DNA from: Dermatemys mawii | Taxonomy: Eukaryota; Chordata; Testudines; Dermatemydidae | Direction of reading: 5' to 3' | Assembly: GCA_007922305.1 (NCBI GenBank) | Contig: ML677358.1 | Coordinates: 12,107,343 to 12,171,342, forward strand | Length of the DNA: 64,000 nt | In this document: positions 39,216 to 51,065 of the stretch, piece after piece | Layout: every line of letters begins with the position of its first letter | Position numbering within the stretch: the stretch's first letter is position 1 | The notes under the pieces: generated by a model | Seen by the model: only the letters and a program-made list of their open reading frames with translations | Databases searched by the model: none | Told to the model about the DNA's origin: nothing | Translations under genes and position numbers: made by a program

Positions 39216-40394
39216 GGAAAATCTCTCTTTACTTAACATGCCAGTCAAGTGAATTGAGCCCTGTTCACTTTTACAATGGAGGTAGGTGTGGGGAGAGTTC
39301 TACAAAAATGTGACTATTTCATTTCGACCCATTTATGGCTTCATAGTCTCATTCTTGCCCTGAACCACTTGTGACCTCACGCTGGGATGGGTTCTGCTTT
39401 CAGCTATGCTGCTATAAATGGAGAATAATTAATTGAAGCTGGCAGGCTTGTAGGAACATGTTCTCTTGTTTGTCAACAACCAGCACAGGTGATAAAAAGT
39501 TATAGGAGATTAAGATCCATGTGTTTTTAAGAGTAGACAGTGTTGTTAATATCCCAGCAAGCAAGGAAATATGCAGTTTGAAGGTAGGATTTTTAACCTG
39601 ACAGAGACCCTGCAAACAACACAATCTCCTCCAGAAGAGAGAGTGCCACACCCCTAAAAGCTATTTTTCTATCACATGGTTAGGAGGATCAAGTATGAAT
39701 TGACGTAACTGGCACGCCAAAATCTTTGAGTTGCACAATCTCTCTCAGATAATGAACACTAACATGCCTGCATAGATAGCTGCACTAAAAACAAAAAAAG
39801 GCAGCTATATATAAAAATGCATCATATAATCCAAGCTATTATGCCTGGGCTTAAATGACTGAGCTTCTCTAAACACACTGGCGACACTTTAGTCTTAATA
39901 CATTGTCCTTTTGCAGCTCCGTAAAAGGAAGATGTCATTTCAGGATGTTAATAGTTAAGATGCTGACTCAGGCCCGTTTTGTCATCCCCACCCAAATACA
40001 CAAGCCTGTGAAAGCTCTGTGTTCATGAAGAGGTATTTTTATTTTGCATTCATTACATTCTCACCAACCTTCAGCTTTAATCCTCAAATTGCAAAATTGC
40101 TGTTTGGAGCTTTGCTCCAGGTCTCCCTTACACATGATCTAGGGGGATGATAAGTTTCTTCTGTTGCTTGCTAATAAACCTGGTGCCGAGAAGCAGAAAT
40201 AATCTTTTCCTTCTGCTTTCCAAAGGAGAAGGGAGCTGTATTTGTGGGTGTGTGACACTTACAGACACAGTGAGATGGAATTGGGTATATTTTTGCTAAA
40301 CATTTCATAGATATAAGGCAGCCTAACTAATCCATTGCAATTCTCTGGTGCCTTTCTTTTGAAGTTCACCAAGCACTTTGCACACATTTAGTTA

Positions 40395-40640
40395 TTAACC
40401 TAACAAATGTCCGAGAGGTAGCTAATCATCATAATCTCTATTTTATATATGGGGAACACTAAGGAAAAGAGAGGGGCTAAATGACTTGCTCATAGACAGT
40501 GGGCAAGTCTTCCTGGGTCTGCCACTGAATTACTGTGTACGGGCAAATGACTTGCCCATACACAGTAATTCAGTGGCAGACCCAGGAATAGAACCCCAGA
40601 GTACTTATTAACAAAGGCCTGCTGTCACCAATAGACATCA
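40395..40640 (-). repeat. MIR/CORE-SINE, reverse orientation, with internal hairpin
   Basis: The reverse MIR core TCTATTTTATATATGGGGAA and GGGGCTAAATGACTTGC is followed by an inserted inverted copy of the next part of the same element (see 40510-40588), then AGACCCAGGAATAGAACCCC. Confidence 0.75.
40510..40588. repeat. Near-perfect hairpin inside the MIR
   Basis: Arm 40510-40539 (TTCCTGGGTCTGCCACTGAA...) is the exact reverse complement of 40559-40588 over 30 bases. After one mismatch (40540/40558), GGGCAA and TTGCCC also pair around a 5-base loop. The right arm is normal MIR sequence, so the left arm is the extra inverted copy. Confidence 0.92.
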
Positions 40641-41518
40641 CTCTAGCCTTGGCACAATTGGTTTTTGATGCCCTTAACCATGTTGCCCATACCTATATCC
40701 AGGACCGGATCCTTGGTACTGATTGTCCTCTCCCAAATATTGGTTGTACACTGGTATAACTCCTTTAACATCAGTGAATTACTCCCCACTTACACCCACA
40801 TATGTGAGAAGAAACTGCTGCTCCTCCAGCCCTGTGCTGATGCATACCTGTGAGGCTCATACATCTGAAGCCAGCACGTGATTGTGCTTTTGCTGCGGTG
40901 AACTTTACTGTGCAGAACTTGCTTCTCCCTGAAAACTGTCCTCACTATTAAAAAAAAAAAAACGGGTGTTGCATCTGGGGATGGAGGCACGGTGCAAAAC
41001 TCTCGCAGACTCTTCGCACAGAGATCTCAGGCTGCAGCAATGTAAATTAGGGAGATTTCCAAACATCCTGGAGGGATGAAATGCCATTTTGCAGCATCTG
41101 GTTGCCCTTATAGACCACAAACTGTTTAATCGATTAATATGTGTACGCACGTGCGTAGTCTGCCTTTAAATAAATCCCTTCAAATCCAGGAGATCCAGCT
41201 CCCACAGATCTTTATAAAACCAGCACTGAATGCTTCAGGAAATTCTCATAACAAGAAGCACTAAGATAGTGGGGGGACTGCAGAAAGGTGGCAGTTTGTT
41301 ATTTGAGAGGGGACAGGGAAGTGAGCCCCTGTGCAAAGTATCATGAAGAAGACAAGTGGACCTTAGCTAGAGATGAATGCTGGTGTGTTTAACAGAATTA
41401 AAGGTTGCCCATTGTTAGGGAAGTTTACTCTCCTTGAGAATCATCACAGGCTCTGGGTGACAACTGCTCCTTGTCTTTTGAAGTGCAGCTTTAGGCGTTT
41501 CCTTTGCTATCTTGTCAC

Positions 41519-41760
41519 CCATTGGATCAGAGACTTCTTTACCACATAGGGTCATTGGATAGCAAATGAATAGGGGGTATTGGCCATTCAGAACTTCACC
41601 TTATAAATATCCGAGATTTAGATTCCTGTAACTTTCCTTGTCCTGAGCATCTCCCCTTTGGGTGTGGAGAGAAGCAGAGCTGCCCTGCTCATTCAACCAT
41701 CTCTGGTGCGGAGAGCTTTAGATCAGCTAGTGGAATAAAACTTCACCCTCTCTGACAGCC
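41519..41760 (+). promoter_or_regulatory. WNT8A: WNT8A proximal promoter and 5' UTR
   Basis: A TATA-like box TTATAAAT lies at 41601-41608. A start site near 41630-41640 would give a 5' UTR of about 125 bases with no upstream ATG. Several ATTGG motifs (inverted CCAAT) lie at about 41520-41585. There is no CpG island here, as is common for tissue-restricted developmental genes with TATA promoters. The start site is inferred from spacing only. I saw no clear TCF/LEF site in the immediate promoter. Confidence 0.5.
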
Positions 41761-42591
41761 ATGAAGAGCAACACCTTTATCATCTTCACCAGCATTGGGA
41801 TCTATTGGGCCATTTTCCACACGTCTGCATGGTAGGGTCTCAGCCCAGTTGAACGAGGACTTTTTGGTGATGCTTTTGAGTCTGTGTTAAATTTTCTCAC
41901 TTATCCTGTTTTATTTGTTACAGGTCTGTGAACAACTTTCTGATGACAGGACCAAAGGTAATTTATACATGGATTGTTATGAATTTAATTATAGATTTTT
42001 CCTGTTAGCAAACCAAATAATGCCTTTCGAATGAATTACATTTACTGATCTGCTTATGGGCACCAGCTCCCTCTGTGTAATGAGGGGAAACAGTTGAAAC
42101 CCATTTGCATTTGCTTTCAAGTGGCCTTTTGAAAGGTTTGGGAATTTAAGACCCATTCTTTTTCTATGCAAGGCGTATCTGACCTACTCCACCAGCGTGG
42201 CTGTGGGGGCCCACAGCGGGATTGAAGAATGTAAACACCAGTTCACCTGGGAGCGCTGGAACTGCCCAGAAAGTGCCCTGCAGCTCTCGACTCATAACAG
42301 ACTGCGGAGTGGTAAGTGTGGATTTAGAGGCAGAGCATAGATTTATCTACAGCTCCTTCCTTTCCTTCCTGCCATCTCTGTGTAGGTGATACAGCCAGTT
42401 TATATTTAGGTAGGATCTAGACATATAGATATGTATATTAGAATGATGGCAAATTTTGGAGCGGAGATGGAGGGAGCCAGACAGAGGTAGACTGCAGACG
42501 CAGCCTCACACTAAGGGCTTGCTTGTCTACATGAGAAAGTTGCATCAGTTTAAGCTCAGGTGTGACTTTAAACCCAAATTAGTTCAACCAA

Positions 42592-42635
<44 letters not shown>

Positions 42636-45600
42636 CTTATTTCAGCTTAAGAGTAGCTCCTTGCAGTTTAGCCTATATGGTGGGAGCAGCTTTAAGCTAC
42701 AATGAAAACGTCTTAAAGTGAAATTAAAAAGTGTGTCCAGAGAGGAGCCTGTACGAGTTTAAAAACTGATTTAAGTTAAACTGATGCTACTTTACTGTGT
42801 AGAGAAGACCAAGCAAGAGGCTGCCGCCAAATCAGAAAACGACAGGGACAGAAAGCTGCTCCAGAGTAACCCTGATTGGGTATCAAGAGACGTCAGTGAT
42901 AATTGATCTTGGTGGGGTAAGGATCAGGCCTGTTATACAAAATCTCATTGTCCCCATGAAACTCTTTTCCATAGGTAAATACACACAAGGTGATGCCAGT
43001 AACCGTTGCTGAAACTGAAACAAAGCTGGCAGAAGACAGAATTCACAAGCACTTTGCCACGTTTTAGGGAGGTTTTAATTCCCACACCACTCTATCTTTT
43101 GTCCTAATTGCCTTATGCAAAGACTCCTCCCTTCTCCCCCCCCCCCCCCCCCGCACCCAGCAATTGCTCTGTGGGAAGCTCCACGAGGGGACCTTCTTAC
43201 CAGTAAAATGGGCCCAAAGGCTTCTGTTGTTCAGGGTGACAGCATCTCTTTTCTTCTCTTTTCAGCTACCAGAGAAACCTCTTTTGTTCATGCCATCAGC
43301 TCGGCTGGGGTAATGTACACGCTCACCAGAAACTGCAGCATGGGGGACTTTGACAACTGTGGCTGTGACGATTCCAGGAATGGCCGTGTAGGTGAGCTGT
43401 GATTTTACTGGTCTTGTACACTGGGCTGCGTTTGGGTTGAATGGCATCACAATTTTCAGACTTGAAAACGTGTAGGGCTACATTCAACTCTGTTCCAACC
43501 GTGCAGCCCCATTGACTTCCTTGGAACAGAGTGAGAAATTGGCTCAAAGGACTGTTTCTGCTTTTAACATTCATAAGAATTACACATTGAAATGATTCTC
43601 TGGTTCTTTTCATCCAGCTAACTCCCTGCCAATGCAGGATTGACTCCTCCAGCATGTTTCCTAGAGCTCTGGGTTTACACATTGTACTGAAATCCACCTA
43701 CGCCCTGAGCTTCTGCACATAGTTATTATTTGTGAACGATGTGTCCTTTCCTAGGTGGCCGAGGATGGGTCTGGGGAGGCTGCAGCGATAACGTGGAATT
43801 TGGTGAGAGAATTTCCAAACTATTTGTGGATGCTTTGGAGACAGGACAAGATGCCAGAGCTTTAATGAATCTGCATAACAATGAAGCAGGGAGACTTGTA
43901 AGTAAAAAAACAAAACAAAAAAAAGCGTTGTCTGTATCCAAAATAACTTCATAATCAGCACTTTTACAGAGCTTTAAGGCTCCTTTCTCCAACCCTGAGT
44001 TGTCCCATTGACTTCACTAAGACTGCTTGCATGAATAAGTACTAGTGAATGTGCACAAGGAGTAAGGATTTGGGAATCAGCCCCTAAAATCTGGACATCA
44101 GAAAATTATTGAAGCAGGCTTCACTTGCATTTCAATTCAAAGCAAAGCAAACAGCCAGCATAACAACATGTATCATTTCTCAAGAATTGCAAAACCTGGT
44201 CTTTGCAGTCCTGTAGCTAGTAAGCACTTGTGCAGACAGTAAAATAGAGCAAACCCTATTTTCCTCTCTTGTAATGTGCAGCTCAAGGCCTTCTTTAGGA
44301 GAGGAAATATTGTCTATTGGTTAGAGCATGGTAAAAGGAGCCAGGCAATTTAGATTCTAATCTTGGCTCTGGCAATGGGTCCTCGGGCAAGTCACTTAAT
44401 CTTTCTGTGCCCATTTCCCGAGCTGTAAGATGAGGATGGCAACATTTAGCATACCTATTTCACAGGATATATCAAAGCCTAACAACCTGACATCGCTACT
44501 ACAGTGTTGGCACCCTCTAATTATCCTAGAGAGGGACTGGTAGATGATATTGGTGAAGTGCTTAGATTAAAGGTGCTGCATAAATACCTAGTATTATCAT
44601 TATGTATCTAAGATTATTTCATATCTTCTGCGTGAATGGTATTGGTTTGATAACTCCACACATGAAGGTATCCACAGACCCTGGGACAGTCCAGGTAATA
44701 GCATTACTTTGCCAATGTGCTTCACAAGAGGCCTGGAGAGTCTCCACCTGTAGGGGTAAAGTAGCTCATGCCCATCTCTGCCAGCTTCCAGTTAGTGATG
44801 AAACTAGGGTGACCAGACAGCAAGTGTGAAAAATCGTGCCAGAGGGTGGGGGGTAATAGGAGCCTATATAAGAAACAGACCCAAATATCGGGACTGTCCC
44901 TATAAAATTGGGAAATCTGGTCACCCTAGATGAAACAGATGTCCATCAGGAACTGGACTGAGAGCACCAGTTCATTTCACATGTGCCACTACACAGTAAT
45001 GACTTTCAGCCCCAACCAGTGTGGGCTGGATTAGGACTGAGAGATGAGCGAACCCTTATGCCACTATCTGAGGTTTTATTGCAAGAGATCCTGTTTGTTC
45101 TGTGTTTTTTTTTCTACTGCTCCTACCTGCTTTGCCTTTCCATCCTAGGCTGTGAAAGCAACAATGAAGAGGACGTGTAAGTGCCACGGGGTATCGGGCA
45201 GCTGCAGCATCCAGACCTGCTGGCTCCAGCTTGCTGAGTTTCGAGAAATTGGGAATTATCTGAAGATCAAATACGACCAGGCCCAGAAGCTGGAGATGGA
45301 CAAGAGGAGGATGAGAGCTGGGAATAGTGCCGACAGCCGCGGGGCCACAGCAGAGACCTTCAGCACTGTGCTAGCCACAGAACTTGTCTTCCTGGAAGAC
45401 TCTCCTGATTACTGTGTCAGGAATGCCAGCCTAGGCCTCCATGGCACTGAGGGGCGGGAATGCCTGCAGAGCGGCAAGAACTTGTCTCAGTGGGAGAGGA
45501 GGAGCTGCAGGCGGCTCTGCACTGAGTGCGGCCTGAAAGTGGAGGAGAAGAGGACTGAAATTGTCACCAGCTGCAACTGCAAGTTCCACTGGTGCTGCCT

Positions 45601-45709
45601 GGTGAAATGCCAGCAGTGCAAGCAGGTGGTTACCAAGCATTACTGCTCCAGAAGAGACGGCTCATCCCCCAACACCACCAGGCGGCGGAACAGGGGGCAC
45701 AAGAGATAA
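41761..45709 (+). CDS. WNT8A: Wnt8a secreted signalling protein, six coding exons, complete
   Basis: Coding exons are 41761-41831, 41924-41957, 42173-42311, 43266-43391, 43755-43897 and 45149-45709 (stop TAA). All introns are GT-AG with good pyrimidine tracts, and the reading frame is kept across every junction, giving 357 residues, close to the usual Wnt8 length. Residues 1 to about 23 form a hydrophobic signal peptide. The WNT family signature [11 protein letters not shown] lies at 181-191; S187 is the position of the palmitoleate-bearing serine of Xenopus Wnt8 (established). N-glycosylation sequons are seen at N104, N263 and N282. The cysteine-rich C-terminal finger includes CNCKFHWCC at 313-321, and the protein ends basic (NRGHKR). 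Known family role: a Frizzled/LRP ligand for canonical Wnt signalling in early embryonic patterning of mesoderm and posterior neural tissue. No frame break or missing key residue is seen. It looks much closer to Wnt8a than to other Wnts; WNT8B is the only serious alternative. The start codon has G at -3, and there is no ATG between the TATA-like box and the start. Confidence 0.96.
42511..42816. mobile_element. MITE in WNT8A intron 3
   Basis: The ends GCTTGCTTGTCTACATGAG and (reverse complement of the right end) GCTTGGTCTTCTCTACACAG are related. GCATCAG follows in both arms. It holds the CA array at 42597-42633. Its ends resemble the elements at 11118-11407 and 47726-48019. Confidence 0.65.
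42597..42633 (+). repeat. (CA)n microsatellite
   Basis: About 18 uninterrupted CA units within the intron 3 MITE. Confidence 0.95.
43136..43152 (+). repeat. Poly-C run of 17
   Basis: A C homopolymer in WNT8A intron 3, about 110 bases before exon 4. Confidence 0.95.
44300..44600 (+). repeat. MIR/CORE-SINE in WNT8A intron 5
   Basis: tRNA-like head (TATTGGTTAGAGCATGG), core (CCTCGGGCAAGTCACTTAAT, CCATTTCCCGAGCTGTAAGA) and tail (GGTGCTGCATAAATACCTAG, then TATTATCATT) in order. Confidence 0.8.
44804..44929. mobile_element. Short MITE with GGTGACCAGA ends in WNT8A intron 5
   Basis: Starts CTAGGGTGACCAGA and ends TCTGGTCACCCTAG, perfect 14-base inverted ends with TA at both tips. The 126-base unit includes GGTAATAGGAGCCTATATAA. 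Same family as 27159-27284. Confidence 0.88.
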
Positions 45710-46080
45710 TCGGCTACGTGCTGCTGTTAACAAGTGGACTCATGACAAAGAGGCCTTTCCAACTACCACCAAATTTGAGGTTGGGAAGAAATATACCCGG
45801 GCTCCTGAGGGACATAGTGTGTGTGTGGGGGAGGGCTAATCTTCCTCTTGAAGCATTAAGTGGGGATTGTCCAGGCAGGGTCAGGTGGGTGTACTCCACA
45901 CAACCGGTGTTGTATGATTACACAGAGCAGGCCGTGGGCCCTGGCGGACCTGGGGCCTTCCTGCCTACTTTCCAGGGTTTGATATTTCCTTGTAACTCGC
46001 TTCTTCCTCATAGTCACTGTATTTATGTATCTGGATGAAGAAGTAGTTTCTTTCTTGGGGGATATCAGATGATAATCTGT

Positions 46081-46192
46081 GGGCCTGATTCAGATGTCAT
46101 TTACACCACTGTCCATCTAGAGTAAATCCACTGAAGGGAGTGGAGTAACTCCAGACATCAGTGTGACAGAGATCAGAATCTGCTGTTCCAGC
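46081..46192. repeat. Foldback repeat in WNT8A 3' UTR
   Basis: GGGCCTGATTCAGATGTCAT ... and CAGAGATCAGAATCTG are inverted ends; the interior pairs ACACCACTG/CAGTGT and GAGTAAATCCACT/AGTGGAGTAACTC imperfectly. Confidence 0.65.
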
Positions 46193-46663
46193 TTGAAATC
46201 TGGTCTCAGGTATCTATGTGCTTCCCTGCTGACTTCAGTGATGCTGCACAAGCCTCAGAGCAGAATACGAACCTGTGTGGTTGATGCACGTGTTGCTTGT
46301 AAATATTTTTAATGTTATACTTATGCACTTTCTGATGTGAGAAGGGTCTTCACAACATCATGGTTTATATTGGGACAATTACAACTTTTTTCACCTCAAG
46401 TGCTTTCCTAGATTTACAGACAATATGTACAGATTTCATGCAATATATCTATAAAAAAACCAGACCGTTTTGTATATTTGTATTAGATGACATAACACAA
46501 TTTATAGTGCACAAACTGAAAAAAAAATCAGTAGAGAAGAATTTGGCATCCTCTCTGCATAATACTGATTATCAAGCAAGTTGTATTATTGCTTCAACAC
46601 AATCTGTTTGCTGTATATATTCTGATGGTACCGAAAAGGTTATAATTTTGGACTATATTTTGC

Positions 46664-46669
46664 AATAAA
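46664..46669 (+). terminator. WNT8A: WNT8A polyadenylation signal AATAAA
   Basis: A canonical AATAAA hexamer lies about 955 bases after the stop codon, in an AT-rich context, with a T-rich stretch about 25 bases further on. It is the first strong signal after the coding region that I noticed. Cleavage is expected near 46,680-46,690. Confidence 0.65.
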
Positions 46670-46685
46670 CATTCGAATTAAATCA

Positions 46686-47725
46686 CTGGCATTTTCCTCC
46701 TGGACTCATAAAAGTGCAGCATGAATATATTTATAAAAAGAGCCTGCCTCTTTTCCAACAAGTTTTAATTGCTAATCCAAAGCCTAGTGAAGTCAATGGG
46801 AGGCTTTTCCACTTACTTCAGTTTGCTTTAGCTTAGGCTCTAAATCTCTACAGAGGATTTTATAGTACCTGTCACTGTAGTATCTAACCCTCCCTGAGTA
46901 CTAAGCATGTAGGCACTGGCTCGCTAAAGTAAATTTTGAAACTCCACAGGTCTCTTTAATTTGTCTATGGCCAAACGTTCTAGAGACAATGCAAACTCCG
47001 TTGTGCTTTGATGTGGTAAGTATCAGCACTTGTTGCAAAATTCTTTATTCTAAGGAACAAGATGAGCCCTTTGAACTAGAAGGCAGGAGAGAAAACTTGG
47101 GGACAGTTGTGAATGTGCGTGCTAAGGTTCCCTGCTGATGCTCCTTATAAACAACCTGATGCCATGCATGCCTGGGAGAACAGGAGGAGACACTTGCTAT
47201 TGCAATTATATTGTTGCTGTTGCTCAGGTTAATGGGCCAGATTCATCTTTCCACCAAGTCAACAGGCTTATGTTAGAGAAGCTTCAGCCACTTTTTCTAG
47301 TTTTGCCCAAGTCAGAGGTTGACATATGAGGTTTAATCAGTAGCAAAATATTTTAAAGTATTTACCTGTTTTCAAATCGGCTGATTACCTTGATATAAAA
47401 TGGAAATAGCTAAGTTAATAAGTACATTGATCAAGTGATTAACCAGTCCCCAGCAATAACTCTGTGCTCCTGGGGGAGGGACATAAAAATAAATAGAGAT
47501 ATAGACCTTTAAACATCAGGTCTGGGGGGTTTTTAATCACTGTACTGTGACAAGGTTTTTTAATAAAAGCTAGAGGTGTCTGATGTGCCCTACGCAGGAG
47601 CTATTCCTTAGAGGGCTTGTGTGGAAGCAGATTGATACAATAAAACGTGGGGTCCCCAAAAAAGAGACAACCCCAGGAAGAGCCTAGAGAAGGAAGTGTG
47701 CCATGTGCACCCAATTGTGAGACTG
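46686..47725. other. Intergenic downstream of WNT8A, nothing recognised
   Basis: A fragment with GTGAAGTCAATGGGAGG (about 46788-46804) resembles a foldback centre. No exon recognised. Confidence 0.5.
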
Positions 47726-48019
47726 AAGGCTTGTCTACACTACTGTCTAAGTCAATGTACCTTACATGGCTCAGGGGTGTGAAAAAAGCCACCCTTGAGC
47801 AACGCAAGTTACATTGACCTAAATGCTGTCCACACCGTGCTATGTTGGCGGGAGATTTTCCAGCTGTCATAGCTTCTCCCTCTCACTGAGGTGGAATAAT
47901 TATGCCAACAGGAGAGTGCTCTCCCATCAATGTAGCGCATCTTCACCAGACACACTATAACGGTGCAGCTGCATCGGGGCAGGTGCGCTGATGTATCTCG
48001 GTAGTGGAGACTTGACCTA
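47726..48019 (+). mobile_element. MITE with GCTTGTCTACAC-type ends
   Basis: Starts AAGGCTTGTCTACACTAC and ends GTAGTGGAGACTTGACCT, imperfect inverted ends. Internal foldback segments: CTCAGGGGTGTGAAAAAAGC facing ACCCTTGAGC, and GGCGGGAGATTTTCC. It has no coding capacity. The superfamily is uncertain. Confidence 0.7.
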
Positions 48020-48372
48020 AGACCAAAAGTTTTAAACAGCAGCTTGGGGAAGATTTCCAACCAGAAATCTCACAAAAGGGCTTTGTTTCTGCCTAGAAGA
48101 AGAGGGAGGATTTGAGGGTGTGTATGTGAGAGGATTGCTTTATGCAGACCATAAGACAGCTACTCACCAGGGCTAAGATTTTCAAAAGCACCCAAAGGGG
48201 ATAGGCTCTTCTGGGATTGTGAATTCCTATAGACTTTGGCAACTTGCTCCCTTAGTCTGTAAAATCTGAGCCTTTTTGTATTTTATTCTCCTTAGGGAAA
48301 GACTTTTCATTTAAGTCTAAGTTTCCACTCTTTGTTCCTCCAGAATCTATAGTCATGTTATTGGTCTAATTT

Positions 48373-48476
48373 GGGCCCTGATCCTGCAAACTCCTATGAA
48401 AGTGCTTATCTTCACACATATAAATAGTCCCATTGATTTCAACAGGGATACTCACAGGTAGTTTTGCCCCCAGTCC
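48373..48476. repeat. Foldback repeat (GGGCCCTGATCCTGCAAA type)
   Basis: Begins GGGCCCTGATCCTGCAAAC; the centre is AGTCCCATTGATTTCAACAG followed by GGATACTCAC, pairing with the left arm imperfectly. Confidence 0.55.
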
Positions 48477-50526
48477 CTTATTACAAGGGCCATCCCTTAT
48501 ATTTTCATCTCTGTACAACAAGATCAGGAGTTGTTGAGTGCTGCAAAAAGCAGCAAGAAATACCCAGGCGAATGTAGGTGAGTCCTGCTTATTATTACTA
48601 TTATTCTAGGTGATGATGGTAATATTGGGAGGATGGATGGGGCGGGGGTGCTAAGAAAACAGTCCTTTATTTTTTTAACTACAGTGTTGACAACCCTACT
48701 CACAGGCCAAAAGTAAAACTCAGCTGTGTCTGCAGGATCAGGATTATGGATTGTTAGCTGCTTGAGGCAGGGATCAATTGAAATCCCAGTCATTTCATTG
48801 GCCCAGTTCCACTAATTTCAGTGGGGTTGTAGCTGGGAACACAATATGGCCCCATCATGTTTTCCTACTTATTTGTATAGAACTATGCAAACCAGTTTTA
48901 CTATATAAACAACGAATAATCATGTACTTGAAATATGTTCCAAGCAAAGGCATAAAAATATTTTAACACTGGTGTAATTAATTATTATCTGAAGAGGTAA
49001 TATTGATGTCTGTTTCTTAGTCATTAGGAAAGATCTTACAACACAAATGATAAACACATTAAGTAAAGCTGCACCTTGAATAAAGCTCAATATTACAGTC
49101 CGTCAGTATTCTTTCTCCATCCATCTTGTTGCTTAGATACAGTACTCAATCAATCCCTGCCAGATTCAGTAAGAAACAATAGAAATTCTAGATCATCTCA
49201 ATCCATCACTGCTCTGACAGAGAACCATTACACCACAGGGCACTATTACTTTCAACAATATTCACATTTGCAAATGTCATGTATAGAAGTTGTCACATTC
49301 TTACAGTCCTTGAGGTTGCCCCGAGACCCGGCCCAGCAGACCGATTTAATTCTTTGAAAAGCAATTTTACCTAAACTGCTGCCGCATTCGCTACATTTTA
49401 TCCAGCAAAATTTCATATAATATAGGATGCCCAAATCCTTTTTTGAAAGATTACAATAAGGCCTGCAATTTTCTGTTCTCAAACCCTCCATCTCAGACTA
49501 TATCCAAGGAGAAAACATTTGCTGAGACCAATGATTACATTTTTTAAAATCCATTATTACTGAACTCAACTCAAACCTAGAGACCTGATTCTCAATGCCT
49601 CTCACTTAAGGTCATTTTATGTTGCTGGAGCAAAGGTGACAAAGTGACTTTAAAGCTGCCCTCAAGGAGGGGGGTGATAGGGGACTTGAGGAGGCCGAAT
49701 TGGGGCATGATATGTTTCACTGACCCTCACCCGGGGGATGATTCTTAGGGGAGTTGTTCTAACCAGAGTACTTTAAAGCAGCCCTGGACATGGAGCCTTC
49801 AGAATCTGATAGTCTTTACAAGGAATTTTTTCCTGTGGAATACATTTGGCATGGGAAAAGTAATGTATATTATAAGTGGCTTCGTGACTGGACTTTTGAT
49901 TGGCCCAAAGCAGTGATTATATATCTTTAACACGTACATATACACGATGTTGTGGATTCACTCCCCTCTCCAGTGTGCTGTTAATGGCTTTTATATTGTG
50001 CAAAATCATTATTTTTTGCACTCCATATTTAAACAGAAAGTTTTAAAAATAAATAGAGTAAACTTCATTCCTGGTGCAACCTCACTGACTGGAATGGGGT
50101 TGCATCAGGGATACATTTGGCCCACTATCTTAAGTCATACTGAAGTACAGAATACTTAGAAAAATCATTATTTGTTTTGTGAGAGTCCCTCGTCAGGGCT
50201 GACGTCCCCTTTGTGCTAGATGCTGTGCATAGGTATAATGAGAAAACGATCTCTACCCCAGGAGTTGCAGTCTACATGGAGACACAGCAGGTGAAGAGAA
50301 AAGTAGAGTGGCATAAGCCATTGGCTGAAGATAGAGGCGATTAAAGTCAATGCATATGTTGGTTTGTTTTATACGGTGAACAGGCTAAACCAAGAAGCTT
50401 TCTGGATCTCTTGGAAGCGCTAGTTTAAGGTCAAAACTCTCCTCTCAGCTCCATGAAGTGGTTCTTGAATCTCTTCTCTGAAGTTCTGCTCCCTGTCCAG
50501 ACACAGAACTCCCGTCAATGTCAATG

Positions 50527-50553
50527 GTGTGTGTGTGTGTGTGTGTGCGCGCG
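50527..50553 (+). repeat. (GT)n(GC)n microsatellite
   Basis: About ten GT units followed by GC alternation, a Z-DNA-type purine-pyrimidine alternation. Confidence 0.9.
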
Positions 50554-51065
50554 CACACTTCCAGGCTGCTTCATGGCACCAGAATCCCAAACCTTTGCTT
50601 CCCCACTACCAAACCATCTCCTCATAGGCTGGAATGAACCACGATAAAGTCACTCTGCATGGAACTGCATTCCCACTGAAATCAATGGGACAGCTGCCCA
50701 AGCCAGCTACAGAATCACAACCTTCATGTTCATACTGGGCTCAGTTCAGTTTACACTGATGTGTGCTCAGAGTTGGGCTCGCTGGGAATAAAAAAGAAGT
50801 CCAATGAAACAAAGAATCACACCTGCTTAAAACCATTGTAAGTGAGATCAATATCAGGCAGGTGGAATCAATTGGAGCTTTGGCTCCTGACTGCAAAGAG
50901 AATGGGATTGTGCTTGTTGCACATGACAGGTGCATGGGGGACATGAAGGGTGGGTCCTGGAACAGCTAGTGTGAAGTTATGATATGTGCAAAGAAGCTCC
51001 GAGGATGACTGCTCATTTGCACAGGAACCCCATTCCCTCTGAATGCATATGAAGCCGGACGCTAG

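Larger units (their letters stand above)
42312..43265 (+). other. WNT8A: WNT8A intron 3 with MITE, CA repeat and C-run
   Basis: This 954-base intron is mostly repeat: a MITE-like element with related ends (42511-42816) that carries a CA microsatellite, and a run of 17 C (43136-43152) about 110 bases before the acceptor. Introns 1 (92 bases), 2 (215) and 4 (363) are short and hold nothing I recognise. Intron 5 (43898-45148) holds a MIR copy and a short MITE. Confidence 0.8.
45710..46685 (+). other. WNT8A: WNT8A 3' UTR
   Basis: This is the non-coding sequence from the stop codon to just past the polyadenylation signal. It becomes AT-rich after 46,290. It contains a foldback repeat (46081-46192), so part of the UTR is repeat-derived. 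The 3' end is inferred from the AATAAA position. Confidence 0.65.
48020..51065. other. Intergenic, repeat fragments only
   Basis: Contains a foldback repeat (48373-48476), L2-like tails (near 48745-48775 and 50205-50280) and a GT array (50527-50553). No exon recognised. Confidence 0.5.

Noticed and set aside
45592..46038. 148-codon frame overlapping the end of WNT8A
   Set aside because: A shadow frame of the WNT8A last exon and 3' UTR.
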